Positions 24,243 to 36,428 are shown, counted from the first letter of the stretch. The stretch: DNA of 64,000 bases from Biscogniauxia marginata (GCA_022695795.1 MU404055.1:682001-746000); one strand, 5' to 3'. Numbers and translations are program-made. The notes: generated by a model not told the origin, from the letters alone.

Positions 24243-26656
24243 CGAGAAAAGCGGCTTATGATAGTGATCACCGCCAGTGAAGCACGTAGGCAGTTTTGTT
24301 GTATTGCCCTAAGATCGAAGTGCTTGGCAAGAACGCAATCGTGACTTTAGGGTGGTGGTGATGGAACGTGGAGGGGTAAAGGATGTTGGTCGATGTCGGG
24401 TTGTTCTCGCTGACTTGCGATTCACCGTTCACCGTGCTAAAGGCTTCGTCTGAGCGACAGAGGAGTTTGAGGGATGTCAGCTCAGACTAATAAGGGTCGA
24501 CGAGAAGTTGTCACGTCGTCGAGGGTTGGCGATAAGACGTTTCTGTCGAGCTGTCGCAATCGTTGTTCTTTTTGGTGGACCGCTCGACTCGACCAGATCC
24601 CTGTTTTACTAGCCCAGAAGCGCCGATCCTCGAATGGGAGCCAACACGCGGCCTTGTGGGGAAAAGAATGCAGAGATCGGGACTTTTTGTTTTATTGGGT
24701 AGATGCGAAGAGTAAGTTTCACCTTTCTCCCCTTGGGATCACAGATCTTGATTTTAGGTCATTTAAAAAACCAAGACCAAGTGGTAAGAAGGAGGGGGCC
24801 AAATATATCCAAGTGAACCTCAATCCATATCGCCGGGGTGTTAACTACCCTGCAGGGTTATTACCACCATCGGGTTTTGTACCTATCTTGTGGTTACGCA
24901 TGCGCCATGGGTATACCAAGTCAGCAGCAGCGCATAACTACTCGTTAGGTGTCAAAGGGTCATCCGTCACCCACCATTCTAACGTGGGCGGGGGGATGTC
25001 GACGGCGGCGGCAGCTTGAGCTGCACCTAAGAACGGCCCGCGCAGCTAACGGGTAGACTGACTGGAGGCTTTCCGTTCGGATGACACCATTTTCAAAACT
25101 TCAGACTACGAGCATGACTATTGTCCGGGGATCGACAGTGATGCAATGAAATGACACGCAATCATGCATTTGTTGATGAGTGTCGTTTGAGAACCTCATC
25201 TCTAAGATATGTTTCTGTGTCCCCCTTGGGTTGCAGACGCATAATAAAGATCCCCCCCCCCCCCCGGTACCACCGGATGGCTAGTTTGCTCTCGGAACAA
25301 AACGCACCATGTCAAGCCTGGCATGTGTTGCAAAAATGGGCTGACGTGGGAGGTGGGAGCAACTTAAGACGTGCCTAGTTGGTACAGATGATAACGCGGC
25401 TATCGATATTCGTCATACCTCTATCATGTTCTTAAGCTATCGCAATATCAAGCAAGCTAATGATACTCGCGTGTGGTTGGTTAGTATTGGTATCACGCAG
25501 TCGGACGGCTGTCTGCCCCGGCCGCCAAGTTAAGATATATATCTACCATACCACACAGATCTGATCCAGGGAAATCCCTCGCCGTTCCTGTTAGTGGATC
25601 TTCGCTCTGTTGTTGTGTTGATAGTCTCTACAACATTGGTTGTATCACGAGCTTTCGGCTTCCAGGGTTGCTCCCACACGGGATAAAATAGCCACCAACA
25701 GCGCTATTTTTCACTCCTTAGTGTGTATGCCGGTCCTTGGTTTACTAACAAACCTGCGTAATCATTCAGTATGATCGAGACAATATTTTATTTTTGTTTA
25801 CGATGAGATGTAATCTGGCGCTGGGAATATTGATAGTTATTCTGCTGCTCTTGGCGACTGATCGGGGAAAGCTTGTGTGGCAGTGATATGACAGCATATG
25901 CGAGTCAGTTCTAACGCCAGGGTATTACGGAATTCAACTTCCGGGGTGCTGATATCTCCAGATTGCCTCCGAATAGTCTGGGAAAGGGTGTCACAACTTC
26001 AAAGATACCGTCGATGTGGTGGTAGGCATAAGACGCAGCTCCCGAAGTGATTTGTTTGGCAGACCATTTTACCACCGGTGAAGCCTGGATAACGCGAATG
26101 GGTTAATCAGGCAAGAGTTTGCCTCCGACGAGCATCCCTTGCATGTCTCTGAATCTGCTATCTGGAGATGATGGGGATTGCTCGCATGCGTTGAAGGGTT
26201 AGCAGGCGGCGAGGAGCAGAGTTGGCGTCTTATTGGCTGCAACCATGCATGAGACACCAGTGGATACCTAAGCTACGTGTCCGTAGTATACGATCTCGCT
26301 CTCTGACTGGAGGGTGGCATAGGGAAGTGCCCACAGGAGGGGTAGAATTAATCAAATTAATTCCCCAACCCTACACGTAGCAGAGCCTCATCACTCCACC
26401 TCTATGCCCATCCCACATCCCGTCTTTGCGACGTGATGGCCTTCTTTGTTACTTCTCCTGCAGACCTTCTCACATAGCCCGTATCCTAGGCTTGACGAGC
26501 TACCCAGTATCATCCAACTGAGTTGTAAGATTGGGCTCGGCAAATACCAATTAACTGGTATTACGGTAATTAACCTAGCCGGCCTGGACTAAGTAGGTAG
26601 GTATCCCTCGATTGAATTTCTTGAGTCACCGTTTTTGGCCCCCACGTGGGTCGTGA
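24243..26656. other. Intergenic, no supported gene
   Basis: A 181-codon frame at 24474-25019 (+) shows no domain or conserved look and begins where the zinc-finger promoter should be. A C run lies at about 25251-25265. A TAGGTAGGTA motif occurs near 26592. Nothing else stands out. Confidence 0.5.
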
Positions 26657-28100
26657 TCATTCCGGACCACACAGGACCCTTGCCTTTGCGATTACATTCT
26701 GGAATTGCGGATGGCTGCCATTCTCATCTCCGATTTTGATGATCCCAGGGAATGTGACGCAGTGAATCTCGCGTGCTATTAAACTCTCCTCGTCCTCTTC
26801 TCCAATGTGGTCCATAGTAGCTGAATCAAATAGGACCCTTTGGTGAGGTAGAATTCTAGGCATGATTACATGGAATGCCGCTTTTTGTACGACTAGCAGT
26901 CGCGCAAGCCCAGTCGAGTTATGCACAAGCACACGCAATGCCTGATCTCGCGCGCTAGTTGTAGCGGCGTCTGTGATAGAGTTCAAGATTCGATTAATTC
27001 TCGAGATGACCTTCTCAGTCATAGCTTCAGTCTCCTTTTGCAGCTTTGAGGGGGCTTCTTTCCGAAGCATAGTTAGTGTCATTGCGCGCCACTGATTGAC
27101 AGTCTCCGTCGAGCCTGTTTGAAAAATTAGCCATCGTACCAAGCATGCTGGTAGATGCGATAGCTTACCTAGGGATGCTAGATATTTTTCCACTTGGCTG
27201 AGTTGAGCAGCGTGCTCTTCGGGAAGACCCACGAAGTAAGCCTTGAAGATCATTTCCACAAGGATGCTCGAGACTACAGACTGCAGCAGATGCGGTTTTG
27301 TCTCGCTGACGGCAAGTTCTTCATACATAGGAACCAGAGCACTCAGATCATCAACGGCAGCCTGGTCGGCCTTTTTGAGATCTAGCCGAAGAACATTAGC
27401 TAAGACTTTGTGGAAGACACTTGAGAAAGCACCCACCAAAGCTTGCTTTTCGGAAGTGCGAAACCACCCAATTTTGCAAGCTGTTCCTAAGATTGGCCAT
27501 GAGGTCTCCGAATTCTTCGTCGCTTGTCTGATCGCTTTTCTTAGTGCTCGCGCTCACCCATTGCTTCAATCCCGAGATGTGACCTTTTAAAGACCGTATT
27601 TCATCGTCGCGCTCCTTCAGTTCTCTTCGGAGAGTTTCCCACCCTCCCCGTAGCTCTGCTCGTTCAGCCTCCTTTATATCGACCTCATTGCGTAAAAGCC
27701 GTAGCTCTGTGTCTAGCCGTAGGAATTGCTGGTTTAAATTTGAATGCTTGGTTTGCCAGAAGCTTGCGGTCTCGCTCTCTTTCTGGGAAAGCCGGCCTAA
27801 CTCTTTCGTGAACTCGGTCTCCATGACCACAAGTTCACGTTCCAGCGCGGCGATCTTATCATCTTTCTCCTTGAACAAGATGCTTTCCCTCTCCTTGGCA
27901 GCTAATGTAGCGCCTGTGTCCTTATTGGTCGCATTGGACGGCTCGTGAACGGTATCATTTTCAGGACCGGGCGAGGATGACGGGGATACCGTGTGGGTGA
28001 GTTGAGCACGGGGTGGAGGCGCGATGATGTTGGTATTTCGCGATGAGGCTGAGGAGCGGATGGTATGAGAGTTGCCCCTCCGCTTATCCGTAGAGCTCAT
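26657..28100 (-). CDS. Fungal coiled-coil protein of unknown function
   Basis: Three exons: 28100-27437, 27381-27169 and 27114-26657, giving 444 aa. Intron 1 (55 nt) has GTGGGT, a TAGCTAATG branch region and CTAG. Intron 2 (54 nt) has GTAAGC, GGCTAAT and CAG. The N-terminal 75 residues are Ser/Pro-rich. Residues about 75-185 form a heptad-patterned coiled coil full of Glu/Lys/Arg. The rest reads as a folded helical domain, with conserved-looking stretches LQNWVVSHFRKASF, ALVPMYEEL, SLIAREIHCVTFPG and the terminal NVIAKARVLCGPE. I recognise the architecture from other filamentous ascomycetes but know no assigned function. Intron 2 is a multiple of three without stops, so it is easily missed. 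Confidence 0.78.
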
Positions 28101-28511
28101 CGTGTCGAAAGGGCGGGGCTAGTGCTGGAACGTAACAGAGAGCGTGTAGCATGTATGCAGAGTGAATGCATCGTCATCAGCCTAGGAAATTTCTCCTAGA
28201 TTACCCCGCCGACCTGTGTTCTTGACTTCGTAGGTGCCTACATGTAGAGTTGTAGGTAGAAGCACGGACAGGATCGGCATCAGCCTCGACCTCTCTGGCG
28301 CATTGCTTCGGGGTAAGTTCGGACATACCTGAAGTAAGGCCATGCCAATGAGAATGGTTTAGATACATATATTCATGTACAATGCATAATATGCTGGTAC
28401 CGGACTGAATGCTCTGCACAGCATGCTATAAGTCTAGAGCCAGTTGAACCATATGTACGTAGGTACAGCCAGATAGATCATTGGGGTTTACACTTGGTAT
28501 CGATGATTTCG
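28101..28511. other. Intergenic, 411 bp
   Basis: It separates two minus-strand genes, so it should hold the 3' end of the phosphoesterase gene and the promoter of the coiled-coil gene. GTAGGT-type simple repeats are present and no gene is seen. Confidence 0.5.
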
Positions 28512-29264
28512 TCAGGTCATATCAATCTCTGCTTCGACCTCGTAGGCTTCGTCTCCATCGTCTTGCTTCTTCGCGCCCATCTTGCAGATGGCGATCTTTT
28601 CGATCGGGATGTCCTGCATCCACACGAAGTCGTCGTACCGTTCTAAGATTCTACGTGCGTCGACCGTCAACCTATCGTGTCTTTTTCCTTTTCCACCGCG
28701 GGAATCCCTCCCTTTGACATAGATCGTGTTCACGATGGTGGCGTGTAAAAGTAGTGGCCGGGTTTCCTCGGCCATCAGGCCGGCCTCTTGGAATGTTGAC
28801 CGCAGCTTTTCGCAGAATCTTGTCAATGTGCCCTCGCTGTCGACCGGTGAAGCGTAGAGTACTGAAGCTTTAGAAGCTGTCTGCATCGAGTGTAAGCCCT
28901 TGAGCGTCACTGGCAGTAACGGTGGTAAAGGACCAGAGGGTTCCTCTGCCCCTGTTCCTTGCTGTCCTGATTCCGGGGCCGCCTTAGCCGACGGCTCGAT
29001 GATGCTTGCCAAAATCTGTCTGGGGACCAGGGTTTTCAGGAGCACAACGGCTTGCTCTAGGCCTTCGTTTTTTGGGAAACTCATCACACCTAACGTCAAG
29101 TGGAGAGTCCCAACGGGTCGGACCGCCTGCTCTGGTATTCCAAAACTGTCTGGGCTAGTGACATCTGCATTAAAGGACGCCAGGCTTGCCGACAGTTGAT
29201 TGCGAGAAGTCCCGGTGACAAGTGGTATGCACAAAAAGTGCGTTGGTGACGGCCGCGGAGGCAT
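28512..29264 (-). CDS. 2H phosphoesterase, AKAP7/ASCC1 type
   Basis: A single-exon frame of 250 aa starting MPPRPSPTHFLCIPL. Two HxTx motifs define the 2H phosphoesterase/2',5' RNA ligase-like fold: H55-L-T57-L in GTLHLTLGV and H174-A-T176-I in LLLHATIVN. The spacing and the opening THFLCIPLVT match the AKAP7-NLS-like domain found in ASCC1. Animal ASCC1 also has a KH domain, which is absent here. The domain is expected to bind or hydrolyse RNA ends or 2',3'-cyclic phosphates, and the family is linked to tRNA and alkylation-damage pathways; the substrate here is unknown. The tail is acidic (DDGDEAYEVEAEID). Confidence 0.85.
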   Translation of the reverse strand: MPPRPSPTHFLCIPLVTGTSRNQLSASLASFNADVTSPDSFGIPEQAVRPVGTLHLTLGVMSFPKNEGLEQAVVLLKTLVPRQILASIIEPSAKAAPESGQQGTGAEEPSGPLPPLLPVTLKGLHSMQTASKASVLYASPVDSEGTLTRFCEKLRSTFQEAGLMAEETRPLLLHATIVNTIYVKGRDSRGGKGKRHDRLTVDARRILERYDDFVWMQDIPIEKIAICKMGAKKQDDGDEAYEVEAEIDMT

Positions 29265-30380
29265 CCCTATCTACAAATGGCTGGCGACTTGCGAATTTGT
29301 TTTGGTCCAGGCAGCTACAGAGCAAAGCGTCTAACGACCGTGCCCTGGGTGGTGAACAGGTACGATGAGTGCTGGGGCCCGTTTTCGGACGCTCTTGGTT
29401 CTCTTTTTCTATGTGGGTGTTGTAGATAGACGATGTATCTAACCAAGAGGTAGGTGGTAGAGGTTGTGTAGAGGTTCAGAGCTTCCCAAGCTCCACTTGG
29501 TTCCCGAACCAGGTTGATTTGTCAACGCACTAGGCCACAAACCTCGTGCAGTGGGAAACATAGTTTACATGCAATTGATAGCGCACTCAAGTAGGTAGGT
29601 AACTCAGTCTACAACATAATCTCGAGCCTACTTCAGCTATCCGTGCTATCAATGTTAGGTAGGTAGGTAGCTAATTAGTTTCAAACACCATCCTCCGTGG
29701 ACACCTAGGAAACCAACCATCTCGCTCGGTTCATAGTGCATTGGCCAATAGGAGCGCCTGATATCTTGAAAGGGGAAGGATCGGCATTATAGACACATAG
29801 GCAACTCTGCGTCACAAAGGGCGAAAAGGGCACCCCGACGTCATAATGATGTCGCGCATCACTGGGTCACCGAGGAACCAATTGTGTTGTCCAAGGCTGC
29901 AAGCTTATGACAGTCTCCTGCCCAACACAGAAGTGACTATAGCGGAAGAGAAGGTGGTCCTGTAAGGTAGAAAAGATCGATCCAAGTTGCATTAAAGAGT
30001 GCAATCAGCATGTCTTGTCCCCAGAAAGCCCTTCACTGCCAAGGCCGAATCAACTCCAGATGATCGCACTCTACGCACCGCGCCCTGGAGTCCGTGGCAT
30101 GTCCGTCTGCCTTTACTAGTCCTGTCGTAGAAATAAAAACAATGCTCTATCTGATGATCGCAACGGCAAGAGGCGTGGGTATATCGAAGATAACTGAAGA
30201 CCGGGCAAAAGTGTCGGCTGCCTACCTTCCCTTCGGGCGCTACGGACAACGACAACCTTCGTTTCTCGTGATGCTCGAAGTACGCCTGCGCAAGGGTGCC
30301 CCAACCCATGACGGCAGCTGCGCGAATCGCCACGCAACCCATCACATCGGGTTGGCCATCTCGCCCCCTGGGTCGACGCT
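29265..30380. other. Intergenic between phosphoesterase and Ypd1-type genes
   Basis: It should contain the phosphoesterase promoter and the 3' untranslated region of the HPt gene. GTAGGTAGGTA repeats lie at about 29590-29600 and 29657-29670. Opposed 96-117 codon frames at 29992-30384 show no domain. Confidence 0.5.
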
Positions 30381-31037
30381 CTAGGGGGATTTGAAGAAGT
30401 CTTTAAGCGTCTGTTCTACGTCGGCGTACTCTGCCTTGACCGTCTTGAGCGTCTCCGTGATCCGGGAAAGGCAGAGAGCCTCGTCGTCTTCGGGGCTGCC
30501 GTCGACATTCTCTTTCTTCCCGTATCGCTGTATCTTCTCACAGCTGTCCTTAACCTTGGTCAGGCCAAGCGTTGCCGAAGAGCCTTTTAGAAAGTGACCT
30601 AGTCGATAGAGCTCATCAAGATTCTTGGATTCTCTGGACGAGTTGGGACATATCAGCCTTCCGCGATCTGGGCCGACGGTTCGAGCCAAGACTATTTGTT
30701 GTCGAAATGGAGAGAGGCGACAATGTTATCCGTGTCTGTGTAACTTACAGGGCCTTGTCCATCTTCTCAAATGTCTCCTCAGCCTGCTCGAAGAACCCGA
30801 ACACGATGGATTTGCTGAATTCACGGTCGTCCTCGCTATCGTCCATCTCTAGGATCTGGCCAAAGGTGACAATGTCGACAGCCTCCCCCAGGTCGGGCAT
30901 GTTGCTGGAGTCATGGCTGTCGTCATTCTTTTGCTCGGCAGAGGCCAGAGGGTCAGTCTCGGGAGATCGCTCAGGAACCGGGTGAAGATTGACAGGTATT
31001 TTTTCTTCTCCTCACTTACCTGGTCGTTGGCAGCCAT
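30381..31037 (-). CDS. ypd1: Histidine phosphotransfer protein, Ypd1/HPT-1 type
   Basis: The protein relays phosphate from hybrid histidine kinases to response regulators such as Ssk1 and Skn7, controlling the HOG osmostress MAPK cascade. Exon 3 (30633-30381) carries the HPt signature LGHFLKGSSATLGL with the phospho-accepting His. Exon 2, ending at 30749, carries FGQILEMDD and SIVFGFFEQAEETFEKMD, matching helices of yeast Ypd1. Exon 1 (31037-31020) encodes MAANDQ before a GTAAGT donor. The acceptor of intron 1 is ambiguous: AG sites ending at 30970, 30934 and 30928 all keep phase, giving about 149-163 aa (yeast has 167). A CTGAC branch motif at about 30955 favours the later ones. The active His is therefore residue 79-93. 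Confidence 0.92.
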
Positions 31038-34000
31038 GGTGGTCCTGGCTGTGGTGCGGAAGGTGCTAGCAAGAAGACGTCAGCAGTGGGACGGGGAAGA
31101 GAGTTTGGGATCTCGAGGGCGGGCACTTGTGGCATGTGAAGAATGGGGGTAAACTTACGTGTCGCAAAGATGGTAGCAGCAGCAGCGGCAAAAAGGAAGC
31201 GAGGTACAGCTTAGGTATTACTAGGGAGAGGGTCGTGTGGGCAGATTTTAAAATGCGCGGTGGCTTTAAAGACTCTAGCGATGATGGAAGAGGAGCTTTT
31301 GGCTTCAGGTGGGGTCTACCGGTAGCAAGCGGTGGTGGTGATGGTGGGTGGTGGGTGATGGCTGATGGCTGATGGGGTCGCTCATGCACAGTGTCTCTGC
31401 TTGTTGGCGCCTCCAGTTAGTGCAAATAAATACTGGAGATTGTTACCGCCATACCTGTAGGTGTACCTGTAGGCCAGGTAGCTGCTTATAGGAGTAATGT
31501 TCGCGTGTCTCCCACCCGTCACTGCAAGGGTCCGAAGGGAGATGGCATCACTGATGGAAGACGAAGACGGGAGACTAGGCAATATCCTGCCATGCGGGTT
31601 CGGCAACTAATAAACCCAGCTGTCTCGAAGAGAGACGGGCCTTTTGTTCCTACGAGGTGGATTTACTTGCGTAGCTGGCTCGGCTAGGTAGTGTTCTAGA
31701 TGTAATGTAGGTTGTCTTCTAGAAGTCGATGCCAATAAAGATTTTTTTTAGGGCAAAGATAGTCCAAGTGCCTAATAACTAGGCGACTTAAAAAGGCTCA
31801 TCAGAGTCAGTGGCCACTCTGACGACAGAGATCAACCATCTTCCATCTTCCTCTTGTCGAATCGAGAAGCGGGGCAAATTTCCTCATACATACTAGACTA
31901 CTTGGACTTACTACCTAAGACTTATTAGCACTCTCCCTAGTGCCGGTTGGGGAAGAGAGGGAAAACCCACAGAGGAAAGAGAATAACGTGGACCTTCCCC
32001 AGTGACGCATTTTCGGACATCTAGGTATTAACCGCATTCGGATGCGTACAATGGACAAACCTTAGCTGAATCTCTTCCCAAGGCATGTACAATATCTACA
32101 ATGTTGGTAGACAGGTACTTACCCACGTACATGGGCTGCAGACGAGACGGGATAGAATCAGATCACATGTTGTACCGCACCAGTCGCTACGTAGTAACAT
32201 CATCCCCAGAAAAAGCACTTTTCACCTGCCCTTCCACCACTTGCCGTCCCTGCCTCGCCGGAGAAGCTATCTACAACGCGTTTATCACCCCATACATATG
32301 GCCTTGTTATTATTTGTTTATATTGCAAATATCCCTCGCCACCCTGGCTCATGATCTGCTCTCTACCTGGCACCCGGCTCATGTTATCACTACCGTCGAG
32401 GTCGGATCCTCGTTATCAGGGGGGACGACTTGCGGGAAAACGGGAGGTCTCACCAAATCTTGCCCGCACACCCTTCCGTCTCTCAGTGCAAGGGGTCGCC
32501 CGAATCCTCTGTGATCGACATTGGAAATGCTTCTAGTGCATCAAGCCTGTATCTTTCTGTCACACTCGAACTCTAGACCACGTCCATTCCAAGTCCTAGC
32601 TGATCCAACGGCCAGCTCGTACCGTACGATTGCTGTAGTCCTTGATTATTTCAGCCTGGTGCGACCCACGCAGCCAGTGATGCTACTTGGAAAAGCGAGG
32701 TGACGAAACAAAGCATGACAGAGACTGCATCTTACCAAACAAGCATGACCCAGCCCTCGTGTCTTCAGCTGTAACCATGCGCGAATGCAGGGTCTTCCAG
32801 AATTCTCGTGGATCGACAGATTCAAGCGAAGAGGTCGGCGGTCCAGCCAACCGCTACTACCACATATCTATACCCGATCCCATATACGTAGGCACACCTT
32901 GCCAAGACTCAGTATTTCTACTTGATGAGGGGCAACAAGGGAAATTTAGCCCCTCCACTCTACCCCTCCTTGAGACATCATGAATAGTCAACCTTAAGAT
33001 TCACTTGCGCTGTCATGAAGAGATGGCTCTGTGTGTTCTCTTTATTTTATTATTTTTTTTCGGTTTTTTTTCTTTATCCTCATGAGGTTCTAGACAGCTA
33101 GTCATGACGAACCCGACGTCACTGCTACCTTCGGAATGGCTCCCGAGTCCGTATGTGACGTGCCACAGCAGTAGCGCCTCTCTCAGCAACTCCTCGCGGA
33201 TGAGCATTACCCTGTTCCAGGAGATAATTATCATGATTCCCCCCTCCCGCATTGCGTTGCTAGAGCAGAGGTCGGAGGTCAAGATACCGTTCAACCCACT
33301 TGTGTCTCTTTGTGGCCATTACATACGGCCATCCAGGCGTGACCAATGCCGAATCATGATGTGCATTCTCTTATGCAACTTCATGGTGTGATTTGAAGAT
33401 ATGTCACTTACTGCTCTGCCTCGCTCGGGTCTCGGCATCTCCAGACCTCCCAACTAACACCGAACGACTCAAGGGCCTTCTATGCACAAGGCTACTCTCC
33501 TTGTTTTAGCTGGCTGTTCTAGCTGGTTGTTAGGCTGTCGAGGCTATCGTCTCAAGTCCCACTAGTTCTAAATACAGAAGTAACTTCGCAGTTTGGGATA
33601 TGTAGACCGGGACCGGGACCGGGGACGCTGCTGGAGCGGCAAACCAAGAAATGCCACTATTTAGTAGGACAACTTCAGCCTCGCAATCTCGACCCCATGG
33701 GTAGGCTTTAGACCCCCACTTCTCGTCGAGAGCAAGGTAGCGTATTCCGAGACGCCGGCTTCCTATCCTCGGTCTGACTTTCCTTTGGTCCTGATTCCCC
33801 ATCAGGTAGGTAAATATTCGGGCTTTGAAAGCAACGAAACTTATCATAAATTGATATCTATGGGGGCCGTAGGACAAAAAAGGCCTGCCACGAATGCACA
33901 CCTAGAATATTTTCTTCTTTTTTTCTTTTCTTTTCTCTCTCAACAATAATCGAAATCCCGTTGGTCAACCAACCTCACTTCAAGGTCGGGCGGCTAACTT

Positions 34001-34465
34001 ATCATGGAGCTCCCCGCCACACAGTGCTAAAAATAAGCACATTGATAGGTTGCGTATAAGGTACCCATATAGATGTATAGATACTAAAAAGGCTAGAACC
34101 TTTGTAGGACCATACAAGTAAGAAACAGGTTCCCTTAAAACCCCTTTCTTCCACTCATTTGGCTGACCAAGCACTTTCTAAGGTTTCTAATGGTCCGCCG
34201 GTGGCAGCAATTGTATAACAACCGTTTATGAGACGACATCAAATTTTGAGTGCTCTGTTTAGGCGCAAATATACAAATTTCAAACGTACAATATCATGTG
34301 ATAGTATCTGAAAACCAAGACAAACCCGTTGAGCTCGTAACACAATCAATATACCTGTCTTAAAACGTAAGCAGGACGCCAGAAACAATACATGGATCTC
34401 GAGCTTCCAATCAGCATCTCGAATTCTAATTGAGTCGGACCAACAAGTGGTCACGTCTTGAAATT
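31038..34465. other. Intergenic, 3.4 kb, no supported gene
   Basis: The stretch just upstream of 31037 is the probable HPt leader. Short frames at 32085-32536, 33013-33391 and 33530-33901 have no recognisable content. T-rich and C-T-rich runs occur near 33045-33075 and 33910-33945. Confidence 0.5.
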
Positions 34466-35608
34466 TCATAGCAACACCTTGGACGCCACGCTAAGAAGCC
34501 ATGCGGCATCTCGCCAACTGCTTTCTTCCTCTTCTTTAGGGGGGGGAATTCGGTCTTCTGTAATGCCTGGGAAAGTTTCGAAATCCAGCGTACTCGCACT
34601 ACGGGGAGGTTGGCTTTCCGTCTCGCCGTCTGTCATCTCGTCGTCGGCATTGTCCGAGTCCTCGTCGTTTTCATCGACGGAAAAGAGATACCACATCCAA
34701 GATCCCACGCCGGCACTTCTCCTACTCACCAGCCTTCGGACGGTTGCCTCGTCGGCCTGGCTCGTATCGACTTCGACACTTTCGAGCTTTTCGTCAAGGC
34801 CCACAAAATCCGGGCCTGGTATATGTTCCTCTGCTACGAACTCTTGACTGAAGTAGCCCTCTTGTACGTGACGCTCTTGCGGTGTCCTGGCTTGACTCCT
34901 GGTACCCACTTTACTGTGTGGACGGCTGCCAAATCGAATGTTTGACGTGAGCATGTCCTCCTCGGCACCCACCAGGCTACCTCGACGACTACTTCGCCTA
35001 CTTGCAAGTTCTTTCTCTCTAGCGAGCTCCCGCTCGTAAGCCTCTTCTTCGGCATCCCGCAGGCCACCAAGACTGGTCGAGCTGGCTCTAGAAACCAACC
35101 ACGCCTGTCCCTTGGACTCGCGGGTCCCCGAGCTTATCAGTGCCCCGGTCCGCAGCATCCAATCGCTGTCGCTCCGTTCGATCTCGTCTTTCCGGCGTCG
35201 AGGAAGAGGCAATACGGACCCGAGCTCCTTTTTTCGTGCGCCCGGCTTTGTCAAGTGGGTCGTAGACTTGCTCTTCGGTAAGGTAAGAGTGGACCCATCA
35301 GATACAGATGACCGTCGACGGGGTGAATTGCCACGGGATCTTGACGGTGACTCGAGTAGTCTAGGGGTCGTCGGGGCAGACTTGCCCTGAAGGTAGGAGA
35401 TATTGTGCTGTAGCGGCGGAGCGATGAAATCAGGTAGGTGTTCGGGGTCGGTTAGAGGCAACTTGGACGTGAGGGGTGCGAGGGAGAGGTGGTTTAGGTT
35501 AGTGGATGACCGGTTCTTTCGTCGAGCCGGGTTGGCATGCTGTTTGTAAGCGACATCCATGGTGAAGGGTGGTGTGGATGGCAAGCGTAGCAAGCGGTGA
35601 ATGTCCAA
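34466..35608 (-). CDS. Probable DUF3984 fungal protein
   Basis: A single-exon frame of 380 aa. A second Met at residue 17 (MDVAYKQHANPARRKN, start 35560) opens the conserved-looking part and may be the true start. The protein is Ser/Arg-rich with SPSRSRGNSPRRRSSVS-like stretches, basic patches, and short conserved blocks such as SDSDWMLRTGALIS and SKGQAWLVSRASSTSL, then an acidic run (VDENDEDSDNADDE) and a C-terminal helix SWRDAAWLLSVASKVLL. I associate these blocks with the fungal DUF3984 family, whose function is unknown; this is from memory. It is mostly disordered, with many potential phosphosites, and has no catalytic or membrane motif. Confidence 0.7.
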   Translation of the reverse strand: MDIHRLLRLPSTPPFTMDVAYKQHANPARRKNRSSTNLNHLSLAPLTSKLPLTDPEHLPDFIAPPLQHNISYLQGKSAPTTPRLLESPSRSRGNSPRRRSSVSDGSTLTLPKSKSTTHLTKPGARKKELGSVLPLPRRRKDEIERSDSDWMLRTGALISSGTRESKGQAWLVSRASSTSLGGLRDAEEEAYERELAREKELASRRSSRRGSLVGAEEDMLTSNIRFGSRPHSKVGTRSQARTPQERHVQEGYFSQEFVAEEHIPGPDFVGLDEKLESVEVDTSQADEATVRRLVSRRSAGVGSWMWYLFSVDENDEDSDNADDEMTDGETESQPPRSASTLDFETFPGITEDRIPPPKEEEESSWRDAAWLLSVASKVLL

Positions 35609-35830
35609 CTTGAGGAAGCAATGTCAATTGACGAATAACAATGGGGAAAGAAGGAAGCGAGGGGGAGAGAAAAGGAGCACAAGTGTTAGGTATGTAGATA
35701 GAGGATCACGGGACGACGGTGCCACCCCCCAAATTTAGGGTTTAGGGAGCTAGGTAAGGTATAAAAAGTCCCCTCGGGGAGAATTTAAGAGTTTGAGCAA
35801 TCTTGATGGATACGGTTCGCAGATCTAGCG

Positions 35831-36112
35831 AACGAAACGCTTATCTACACCCTGTTTCTGGCTATTCTCACCCTGTTTCTCTCACACTAGCCAGATGTAG
35901 ATAGCTACAGTAGGTACAAGGTATTGTCCAGTACAAACCTCACTTAAATCCTAGGTGACTTTTTATTTCATTATAATATTATAAAGTAACTTACAAACAC
36001 GTTAGTGCTATATATAGTTCGTATTATGAAACGAATATGTAGATTGTTCGTTTATATCTACCTAGGTAGTGGGAGAAACAGGGTGAGAATAGCCAGAAAC
36101 AGGCGTTTCGTT
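35831..36112. mobile_element. 282-bp MITE with TIRs and 4-bp target duplication
   Basis: The ends are AACGAAACGC (35831-35840) and its exact complement GCGTTTCGTT (36103-36112). Inside them a 30-nt block at 35852-35881 is perfectly complementary to 36073-36102, with an 11-nt insert (or deletion) beside the left TIR. AGCG flanks both ends in direct orientation (35827-35830 and 36113-36116), as a target-site duplication would. The interior is AT-rich with no coding capacity. It sits in the promoter interval between the DUF3984 and Elp1 genes. The perfect inner arms suggest recent insertion or escape from RIP. Confidence 0.8.
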
Positions 36113-36428
36113 AGCGAAGCTTGTGAGAGCTTGGCTCAGGTGCTTGTGGAGTCCCGAGGTAGCAGCCCGGCTTTTCTAGCTTGCGAGATAACCGAACAGA
36201 TGCACAGATGACCTACCTAGGTAGCAAGCCTAGATAAGTGCCTAAGGTAGGCTCTCATTAACTCAGCTAGCTTACAGTATTAATAACCCCATGAAAAAAT
36301 TGATCGCACGGACCTTTAATCATGTGCAAGCCTACATCATATTTCCTCATAGAGAGTGCTACTAGTAGAACTCAGTCGCAGCTGTACAAACCCCCAGAAT
36401 TAATTGTTCTGAGCGTGTCCTTCGGAAA

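Noticed and set aside
24474..25019. 181-codon plus-strand frame
   Set aside because: No domain, no conserved-looking block, irregular composition, and it starts in the promoter of the opposed zinc-finger gene. It is long enough to arise by chance.
29992..30384. Possible small genes downstream of the HPt gene
   Set aside because: Three frames on two strands overlap without any domain or splice support. The region is expected to be 3' untranslated sequence.
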